NCBI GenBank assembly: GCA_900770515.1
Contig: CAAHDP010000273.1
Span: 1-13,653 of the forward strand
From: an uncultured Prevotella sp.
Lineage (GTDB): Bacteria > Bacteroidota > Bacteroidia > Bacteroidales > Bacteroidaceae
Reading direction: 5' to 3'
Length of the DNA: 13,653 bases
A model generated the notes under the pieces. That model searched no databases, was not told where the DNA came from, and saw nothing but the letters and a program-made list of their open reading frames with translations. The position numbers were made by a program, and so were the translations under genes. Shown here one piece after another: positions 8,330 through 12,884 of the stretch. Positions within the stretch are counted from its first letter, which is position 1; each line of letters begins with the position of its first letter.

Positions 8330-8820
8330 TCTTCGGGTACGTTAATGATGTAAGGAGGCTGGGTGGCGATGTGCAGGATGCTGTCTTTGCTGTGCTTCAG
8401 CACGTCGAGCACATTGCTCTCACGACTCTTTTCTGTTATCTGGCTGCTGGTAGACAAAGCCTTGTACTTGGTGTCTTGCAGCTCTTTTTGCAGTTGGTCC
8501 AGCTCGATAAGGTCCTTCTGGATGCTGTATCGGTTGGATATGTAGATGATGACGAAAAACACGATGAGCACAAACAGCCATATCTGCTTGCGTATGATTT
8601 GGGCGGTGAGGATATCGCCACCCAGAATCTTGCGCAGGGTAAAGCTTGCCGATCCCGAAGCCTCCTCTTCAATGGCCTGCTTGGCTAGAGCTGCCTTGAG
8701 CGACTCTTCGGGAGTTGCTTCCTTGGCTGGACCTTCGGGCGCAGCAGCCTTCGGCGTCCCTTCAGGAGCTGTTCCTTCCGCCTGGCTGTTGACTATCTGT
8801 TTTTCTTTTTTTTCTTCCAT
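8326..8820 (-). CDS. ftsL: FtsL-like bitopic cell-division protein
   Basis: The 164-residue protein has one membrane span at about residues 80-95 (WLFVLIVFFVIIYIS), a long cytoplasmic N-terminus and a periplasmic tail of about 65 residues. The tail has a leucine-rich, coiled-coil-like start (IQKDLIELDQLQKELQDTKYKAL) and ends in PPYIINVPEE. FtsL scaffolds the division complex with FtsB and FtsQ and helps activate FtsWI. Sequence conservation in this family is poor, so the call relies on topology and on its place between rsmH and ftsI, where ftsL sits in most dcw clusters. The N-terminus (about residues 14-55) is low-complexity, rich in P, A, E and K, with repeated PEGTPK/APEGPAKEATPEE-like units. 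The gene begins 4 bp after the rsmH stop and overlaps ftsI by 4 nt. Confidence 0.8.
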   Translation of the reverse strand: MEEKKEKQIVNSQAEGTAPEGTPKAAAPEGPAKEATPEESLKAALAKQAIEEEASGSASFTLRKILGGDILTAQIIRKQIWLFVLIVFFVIIYISNRYSIQKDLIELDQLQKELQDTKYKALSTSSQITEKSRESNVLDVLKHSKDSILHIATQPPYIINVPEE

Positions 8821-8824
8821 TTTC

Positions 8825-9739
8825 TTATTTCTTTTCTGCTATTCTAAGTTTAGCACTTCTGCTTCTCGGGTTTCTCTCCTGCTCGTCGGCATCAGGGATG
8901 ATCACCTTGTTGTTCACGAGCTTGAACGGAGTTTCTATTCTTCCGAAGAAGTCCTGTTCTATCTTTCCTTCCGGATTGCCCGCCTTCATCATGTTCTTCA
9001 CGATGCGGTCTTCCAGCGAGTGGTAGGTGATCACCGAGAGCCTGCCGCCCGGCTTCAGCAGTTCGGTGGCAGATCGGAGCATCTCTTTCAGGGCATCCAT
9101 CTCGTGGTTCACCTCTATGCGCAGCGCCTGGAAGAGCTTCGCCATCTCCTTCTTCTCACGCTCGCGCTTGAAGAGGGGTTCCACGGCTGCCATGAAGTCC
9201 TTGGTGGTCTTGATGGGGCTGGTGGCTCTCGCCTTGACCAGGGCAGAGGCGATGCGGCGCGAATTCTTCAGCTCGCCGTAGAGGTAGAAGATGTCGGCAA
9301 GGGCTTCTTCCTCATATTCGTTCACGATGTCTGCAGCAGTCTTTCCGGCTCTCTTGTTCATGCGCATGTCGAGCGGAGAGTCGAAGCGGAACGAGAAGCC
9401 ACGGGTCTCGTCGTCGAAGTGATGGCTCGATACGCCGAGGTCGGCAAGCAGACCGTCGAGTCCGTCAACGCCATAGTATCGCATCCAGTTTTTCAGGTAT
9501 CTGAAGTTGGAACAAACGAAGGTGAAGTCAGGATTCGCCACCACGTTGCGTTCGGCGTCGGCATCCTGGTCGAAGCTATACAGGTGTGCGCCCTCGCTGA
9601 GTCGGGAGAGTATCTCCCTGGAGTGTCCGCCACCGCCGAAGGTAACATCTACATAGATGCCGCCTGGCTGGATATTCAGTCCGTCAACGCTCTCTTTCAG
9701 GAGAACGGGTACGTGGTATGTTTCTGCTGTCTTAATCAT
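8825..9739 (-). CDS. rsmH: RsmH (MraW), 16S rRNA m4C1402 methyltransferase
   Basis: RsmH methylates N4 of C1402 in 16S rRNA using S-adenosylmethionine and is commonly encoded in the dcw cluster. The 304-residue protein has the expected motifs: YHVPVLLKESVDGL near the N-terminus, the SAM-binding loop DVTFGGGGHS (31-40), the acidic FDQDADA (56-62), LLADLGVSSHHFD (97-109), GFSFRFDSPLDMRMN (114-128), and later ITYHSLEDRIVKN and the C-terminal NPRSRSAKLRIAEKK. It is the first gene of the minus-strand run, followed after 4 bp by the ftsL-like gene. An A-rich leader precedes the ATG at 9739. In many bacteria mraZ precedes this gene; here the upstream neighbour is instead a divergent acyltransferase gene. 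Confidence 0.97.
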   Translation of the reverse strand: MIKTAETYHVPVLLKESVDGLNIQPGGIYVDVTFGGGGHSREILSRLSEGAHLYSFDQDADAERNVVANPDFTFVCSNFRYLKNWMRYYGVDGLDGLLADLGVSSHHFDDETRGFSFRFDSPLDMRMNKRAGKTAADIVNEYEEEALADIFYLYGELKNSRRIASALVKARATSPIKTTKDFMAAVEPLFKREREKKEMAKLFQALRIEVNHEMDALKEMLRSATELLKPGGRLSVITYHSLEDRIVKNMMKAGNPEGKIEQDFFGRIETPFKLVNNKVIIPDADEQERNPRSRSAKLRIAEKK

Positions 9740-9793
9740 ATCGTCTTTTCTTATTTTTTCTTTATAAGTTTCTTATTTTTAACTCATTCCTCC

Positions 9794-9835
9794 CACGTGT
9801 ATGTACCTATTTACCACACGTATGTACCTATTTAA
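9794..9835. repeat. 21-bp tandem repeat in the rsmH leader, with a third inverted core at the promoter
   Basis: Units 9794-9814 and 9815-9835 agree at 18 of 21 positions and share TATGTACCTATTTA (9800-9813, 9821-9834). The core TATGTACC occurs a third time in inverted orientation at 9854-9861, where it overlaps the candidate -7 box of the rsmH promoter. Two direct copies plus one inverted copy on the promoter suggest operator-like sites, but no regulator can be named. Confidence 0.6.
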
Positions 9836-9840
9836 AAGGA

Positions 9841-9966
9841 ATTCGGGTTCAAAGGTACATAAAAATCCCCACAAACTGCTACTTTTCCGTGCAAAATTTT
9901 AAAAACGGCTATAAAAAAGTTGTTTTCCCGCCTTTTGGGCTCTGCTGAACCCGAATGTCACGGAAA
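9841..9966. repeat. Two interleaved inverted repeats upstream of rsmH
   Basis: ATTCGGGTTC (9841-9850) is the exact reverse complement of GAACCCGAAT (9947-9956). TTTCCGTG (9884-9891) is the exact reverse complement of CACGGAAA (9959-9966). The arms interleave in the order A, B, A', B', which in RNA is a pseudoknot-like topology. The loops are long, so it may instead mark protein-binding dyads or be partly chance; the 10-bp pair is the more convincing. Confidence 0.45.
9850..9857 (-). promoter_or_regulatory. Candidate -7 box of the rsmH (dcw) promoter
   Basis: TACCTTTG on the minus strand matches the Bacteroidetes -7 consensus TAnnTTTG exactly and is identical to the box before murG. Transcription would start near 9843, giving a leader of about 100 nt that contains the 21-bp repeats. 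A TTTG lies upstream, but with 14 bp between the boxes rather than the usual 19-21 bp. Confidence 0.5.
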
Positions 9967-10082
9967 CTCCGAAAACACTGTTTTTTGTCTTGATTTCTGC
10001 ACGAATGATGCTATTTTATAGGAAATTTAGGCAAAAATGATATTTTTTTGGAAAAAATGACTCGTATTTAAAAAAGAAGAAC

Positions 10083-10090
10083 TAATTTTG
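10083..10090 (+). promoter_or_regulatory. Candidate -7 box of the glsA promoter
   Basis: TAATTTTG followed by CAC matches the Bacteroidetes -7 consensus TAnnTTTG. It lies 19 bp before the ATG at 10110, giving a short leader. The region upstream is very A-rich and shows no clear -33 TTTG. Confidence 0.55.
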
Positions 10091-10109
10091 CACGTACTTA
10101 TAAGTTTTA

Positions 10110-10943
10110 ATGAACATGAGTGCTTCAATTGAGAAAACGATAGATATAGAAAAGATACTGAAGAGCAAGATGGGAAGCAAGGCGAAGTATGTGCCGGGTT
10201 TCCTGGTTTCTTGGCTTAAGAAAATCATTCACGAGGACGAGGTCAACAAGTTCTTGTGGGAAAGTCGTGGCCTTTCCGGTACAGAGTGGCTCACCGAATG
10301 CGTGCGCTATCTGAAGATGGATGTAGAGATTGTGGGCTTGGAGAATCTGCCGGATAAGAACGACGGAAAGCTCTATACCTTCGTGTCGAATCATCCGCTG
10401 GGCGGACAGGACGGTGTGTGCCTGGGCTCCATCATCGGAAAGCATTATGACGGCAAGTTCCGCTATCTGGTAAACGACCTTCTGCTCAATCTTCCGGGAC
10501 TCAAGCCTGTAAGCATCGGCATCAACAAAACCGGTCGACAGAGCCGTGACTTCCCGCGCATGGTGGAGGCAGGTTTCCAGAGCGACAACCACATGCTCAT
10601 GTTCCCTGCTGGCCTGAACAGCCGCAAGCAGCCTGACGGCAGCATCCGTGACCTGCCTTGGAAGAAGACTTTCATTTCCAAGAGCGTGGAGTATCAGCGC
10701 GACGTGGTGCCTATCCACTTTGGCGGGTGCAACTCAGAGCGATTCTATCGCATCGCCCGCTTCAGCGATAAGCATCTGCCGTTCAATCTCGCCATGCTTT
10801 TCCTGGTAGACGAGATGTACAAGAATGTGGGCAAGCATTTCCGCATCGCCATCGGCAAACCTATTCCTTGGCAGACCTTCGACCATAGCAAGTCGGCCAC
10901 CGAGTGGGCACAGTATGTGAAAGATAAGGTCTACGAATTATAA
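10110..10943 (+). CDS. glsA: Lysophospholipid-type O-acyltransferase, probable GlsA of glycine-lipid synthesis
   Basis: The 277-residue protein belongs to the PlsC-like (LPLAT) acyltransferases. It has the catalytic HX5D-type motif in NHPLGGQD (His95, Asp101), an arginine-containing GINKTGRQSRDF stretch (137-148), and FPAG (165-168) in the place of the usual FPEG block. No strong membrane anchor is visible. In Bacteroides, glsB and glsA make N-acyl-glycine and then the O-acylated glycine lipid; in other bacteria olsB and olsA do the same for ornithine lipids. The neighbour at 11030 is the matching GNAT-type N-acyltransferase, which supports this role, the O-acylation step at the membrane. A general 1-acylglycerol-3-phosphate acyltransferase (PlsC) is the alternative. 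Translation may start at the ATG at 10110 or at 10116. Family certain, specific substrate inferred. Confidence 0.72.
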   Translation: MNMSASIEKTIDIEKILKSKMGSKAKYVPGFLVSWLKKIIHEDEVNKFLWESRGLSGTEWLTECVRYLKMDVEIVGLENLPDKNDGKLYTFVSNHPLGGQDGVCLGSIIGKHYDGKFRYLVNDLLLNLPGLKPVSIGINKTGRQSRDFPRMVEAGFQSDNHMLMFPAGLNSRKQPDGSIRDLPWKKTFISKSVEYQRDVVPIHFGGCNSERFYRIARFSDKHLPFNLAMLFLVDEMYKNVGKHFRIAIGKPIPWQTFDHSKSATEWAQYVKDKVYEL

Positions 10944-10971
10944 CAAAGCATTATAAGCAAAGCATTATAAG
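10944..10971. repeat. 14-bp perfect tandem duplication between glsA and glsB
   Basis: CAAAGCATTATAAG occurs twice head to tail (10944-10957 and 10958-10971), directly after the glsA stop codon. A degenerate third partial copy (GTAAAGCATAATATAG) follows. It occupies the first part of an 86-bp gap of very low GC. Its role is unknown; slippage duplication is the simplest explanation. Confidence 0.7.
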
Positions 10972-11029
10972 CATCGTAAAGCATAATATAGATTTATAGA
11001 ATATAGTTTTTATATAGAGATAGAGTAGT

Positions 11030-12019
11030 ATGGAAGAAGAAATCATCCAACCGATTGACCGCGAACTGCTGAAGAGCGAGTTGACTCCCGACAAGCAGCT
11101 TCGCATGACCAATAAGAGCCATAACGAGATTTACATCGTTACGGCAAATGACTCGCCAAATGTATTGAAGGAGATTGGGCGCCTTCGTGAAATCGCTTTC
11201 CGTGAGGCTGGCGGTGGAACCGGGAAATCGATGGATCTTGACGAATTCGACTTTGGCGACAACTGCTATAAGCAGCTCATCGTCTGGAATCCGGAGGCCA
11301 ACGAGATTATCGGTGGTTACCGTTATCTGCTGGGCAGGGACTGGCAGCTCGACGAGAAGGGCCAGCCAAAGCTCGCCACCAGCCACATGTTCCATTTCTC
11401 CGACAAGTTCCTGAAGGATTACATGCCTTACACCGTGGAGCTGGGCCGTTCGTTCGTTTCTATTGAGTATCAGAATGTTCGCAAGAACAGCAAAAGCATC
11501 TTTGCCCTGGATAATCTCTGGGATGGCTTGGGTGCCCTGACTGTGCTTTACCCGGAGGTGAAGTATTTCTTTGGCAAGATGACGATGTATCCATCTTACA
11601 TCCGTCGTGGTCGCGACATGATTCTCTACTTCCTCAAGAAGCATTTTGATGACAAGGAGAACCTGGTGATTCCGATGAAGCCATTGAAGTTGGAGACTCC
11701 TGAGAGCGAGATGGAGAAAATTTTCACCGAGGATGATTTCCGTGCTGATTATCGCATTCTGAATCGTGAAATCAGAGAGTTGGGCTTCAACATTCCTCCA
11801 TTGGTGAATGCGTATATGAATCTGAGTCCTACCATGAAGCTTTTCGGCACCGCCATCAACTATGGTTTCGGTGATGTAGAGGAGACGGGTATTCTCATAG
11901 CCGTGGATGAGATTCTGGAAGAGAAGCGTGTTCGCCACATCAACAGTTTCATAAAGGAGCATCCTGAGGCGCTGAAGATAACCAGTGGTGCCAACAAGAT
12001 TTTCTATAAGGAAAAATAA
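11030..12019 (+). CDS. glsB: GNAT-type N-acyltransferase (Acetyltransf_5/OlsB-like), probable GlsB
   Basis: The 329-residue protein resembles OlsB/GlsB-type N-acyltransferases, often annotated as hemolysin or putative acyltransferase. The core is seen as RLREIAFREAGGGTG (51-65), a DLDEFD acidic run (69-74), EIIGGYRYL (92-100) and TVELGRSFV (135-143), a typical order for this family. A C-terminal extension of about 100 residues follows the core. The expected reaction is transfer of a 3-hydroxy fatty acyl group from acyl-ACP to the amino group of glycine, giving the lyso-lipid that GlsA then acylates. It lies 86 bp after glsA on the same strand, and a strong terminator follows directly, so the two form a short operon. 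Ornithine as substrate is possible; the sequence alone cannot decide. Confidence 0.75.
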   Translation: MEEEIIQPIDRELLKSELTPDKQLRMTNKSHNEIYIVTANDSPNVLKEIGRLREIAFREAGGGTGKSMDLDEFDFGDNCYKQLIVWNPEANEIIGGYRYLLGRDWQLDEKGQPKLATSHMFHFSDKFLKDYMPYTVELGRSFVSIEYQNVRKNSKSIFALDNLWDGLGALTVLYPEVKYFFGKMTMYPSYIRRGRDMILYFLKKHFDDKENLVIPMKPLKLETPESEMEKIFTEDDFRADYRILNREIRELGFNIPPLVNAYMNLSPTMKLFGTAINYGFGDVEETGILIAVDEILEEKRVRHINSFIKEHPEALKITSGANKIFYKEK

Positions 12020-12032
12020 TAATAAAACCAGC

Positions 12033-12083
12033 AAAAATCCCATGTCCTTATTACTTTCCGGCAATAAGGGCATGGGATTTTTT
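12033..12083 (+). terminator. Long intrinsic terminator after glsB
   Basis: AAAAATCCCATG (12033-12044) pairs perfectly with CATGGGATTTTT (12071-12082). The stem continues through a T-G wobble into CCTTATT/AATAAGG (12046-12052, 12063-12069), closing a 10-nt loop. This gives a stem of about 20 bp that ends in a run of six T. It is 13 bp after the glsB stop. The A-run on the other side makes it potentially bidirectional. Confidence 0.92.
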
Positions 12084-12084
12084 C

Positions 12085-12135
12085 GACCTGTACGGTTGAA
12101 ATTACCCAATACGCCCTGAAAGGGCAAAAGCTTTA
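12085..12135. repeat. Left REP-like element, GCCCTGAAAGGGC type
   Basis: Positions 12085-12132 match the reverse complement of 12395-12442 at 45 of 48 positions, and 12112-12135 match the reverse complement of 12326-12349 perfectly. The core GCCCTGAAAGGGC (12113-12125) is a hairpin with 5-bp arms. It sits immediately before the ATG of the transposase remnant at 12141, the layout seen for REP sequences around REP-associated tyrosine transposases. Confidence 0.8.
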
Positions 12136-12140
12136 CAATT

Positions 12141-12325
12141 ATGGCACAATCATTATCAAAAATTTATATCCATTTGATTTTCCACATCAAAACCACGAGC
12201 CCAAAAATCCGTGAAAATGATTTGGAGCGACTTCATAATTATATCGGTAAACTTGTTAAAACTACGGGATGTGTCGAGATAAAGGCAGGTGGTGTAGGAG
12301 ATCATGTTCATGTCTTGTTCATTTA
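12141..12325 (+). pseudogene. IS200/RAYT-type Y1 transposase, N-terminal remnant
   Basis: The first 61 residues match the start of IS200-family/REP-associated Y1 transposases: SLSKIYIHLIFHIK, a helix with RLHNYIGKLVKTTGC, and GVGDHVHVLF holding the metal-binding HUH motif (His55, Val56, His57). Full proteins are about 150 residues and carry a catalytic tyrosine roughly 60 residues further on. Here the homology stops at about codon 61, where an inverted copy of the REP-like element begins. The frame then reads meaninglessly through the repeat to a stop at 12425. The gene therefore lacks its catalytic tyrosine and is probably inactive. Such enzymes act on single-stranded DNA at REP hairpins; the remnant sits between inverted REP copies, which suggests it once mobilised or maintained them. 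Confidence 0.85.
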
Positions 12326-12442
12326 TAAAGCTTTTGCCCTTTCAGGGCGACGGGTTTGTGTTCATAATTACCCAGGGCGATGCCCTGGGCTAGGAGCTTC
12401 TGCCCTTTCAGGGCGTATTGGGTAAATTCAACCGTACAGGTT
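12326..12442. repeat. Right REP-like cluster: two inverted copies plus a CCCAGGGC palindrome
   Basis: Three hairpins follow each other: GCCCTTTCAGGGC at 12336-12348, CCCAGGGC-GAT-GCCCTGGG at 12371-12389, and GCCCTTTCAGGGC at 12402-12414. The outer parts are inverted copies of the left element at 12085-12135. Together with the remnant gene this makes a roughly 358-bp unit, 12085-12442, with nearly matching inverted ends. Confidence 0.8.
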
Positions 12443-12452
12443 GATTTTTTTT
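12428..12452 (+). terminator. Intrinsic terminator formed by the end of the right REP-like copy
   Basis: TCAACC (12428-12433) pairs with GGTTGA (12439-12444) across the 5-nt loop GTACA, and eight T follow (12445-12452). This is a textbook Rho-independent shape on the plus strand, although the 6-bp stem is short. Confidence 0.65.
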
Positions 12453-12884
12453 GGCGCACCAGTAAATTCCTGTGTCTATAATGTGGGATTATGAAGATAA
12501 TTCTGTATTTTTGCACCCGGAGTTCACCACCCTTCACCATCATCTTTACGAGTTGGAAAGAGCTTCTTACCATGTTGGAAAGAGTATCTTCTCGGGATGG
12601 AGAAAGTATCATTCCGGGTGCTAGGAAGTAACTTCTCCATTGTTGCCACTAGGCTCGGCAGACCTGCTGAGCCTAGTCAGCAGATCTGCTGACTGCAGTC
12701 GGCACCTCTGTCGAGCCTAGTGGGAACACCTTGTTGTCCTACAACTATAACCTCTTTAGTCGTACAACTATAACCCCTTTAGTCGTACAACTATACACCC
12801 TATAGTTGTACAATCGTAGCTTTATAGTCGTACAACTGAACTGTTGGTGGAGGGTGGATATAGGCTAACGCCGAACACTTGTTG
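12443..12884. other. 442-bp gene-free stretch between the REP-like unit and the abi gene
   Basis: I see no credible coding sequence. About two thirds of the stretch (12552-12837) is the array of evenly spaced palindromes listed separately. Positions 12453-12551 and 12838-12884 show no clear feature. The stretch lies downstream of the plus-strand genes and at the 3' end of the minus-strand abi gene, so it is a convergent spacer. No T-run terminator for the abi gene is obvious. Confidence 0.7.
12552..12837. repeat. Array of about twelve imperfect palindromes at 22-23 bp spacing, in three sequence versions
   Basis: Palindrome centres can be read at 12563, 12585, 12607 and 12630 (version A: GTTGGAAAGAG at 12552 and 12574, GAAGTAACTTC at 12625-12635); at 12662.5, 12684.5 and 12706.5 (version B: GTCAGCAGATCTGCTGAC at 12676-12693 is perfect, and ACTAGGCTC/GAGCCTAGT at 12648-12677 close the first); and at 12740.5, 12763.5, 12786.5, 12809.5 and 12831.5 (version C: AGTCGTACAACT repeats, with GTACAACTATA/TATAGTTGTAC at 12785-12811 also forming an 11-bp inverted repeat). 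Spacing within versions is 22-23 bp; between versions it is about 32-34 bp, i.e. one and a half periods. A larger inverted repeat, CCACTAGGCTCG and CGAGCCTAGTGG (12646-12657, 12712-12723), brackets version B. The function is unknown. Confidence 0.8.

Larger units (their letters stand above)
9740..10109. other. 370-bp divergent intergenic region between rsmH and the acyltransferase pair
   Basis: No credible gene lies here; in particular there is no mraZ reading frame and only one TGGG on the rsmH-coding strand (at the 5' side of the leader), where MraZ operators have several direct copies. The region is A/T rich and contains a 21-bp tandem repeat, one -7 box in each direction, and two interleaved inverted repeats, listed separately. 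It probably carries the promoters for both the dcw operon and the lipid genes. Confidence 0.7.

Noticed and set aside
7079..9835. Long plus-strand open frames opposite ftsI (7079-8122) and opposite ftsL/rsmH (8546-9835)
   Set aside because: They mirror well-supported genes, have His/Val-rich or low-complexity products typical of antisense frames, and lack any plausible start context.
9740..10109. Hidden small gene or tRNA in the rsmH-glsA gap
   Set aside because: No frame of useful length with a recognisable product and no tRNA-like cloverleaf were seen by eye.
10994..12127. 377-codon minus-strand open frame opposite glsB
   Set aside because: glsB on the plus strand has clear family motifs and a matched terminator; the antisense frame runs through that terminator and has no recognisable domain.
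12141..12425. Intact 94-residue transposase
   Set aside because: Only the first 61 residues look like the family; the rest is translated repeat and the catalytic tyrosine region is missing.
12319..12612. 97-codon minus-strand open frame across the REP-like cluster
   Set aside because: It is made of translated palindromes and repeat units, so it is a chance frame.
12552..12837. CRISPR array
   Set aside because: Repeats are spaced by 22-23 bp with no unique spacers between identical repeats, the sequence changes in blocks, and no cas genes are visible.
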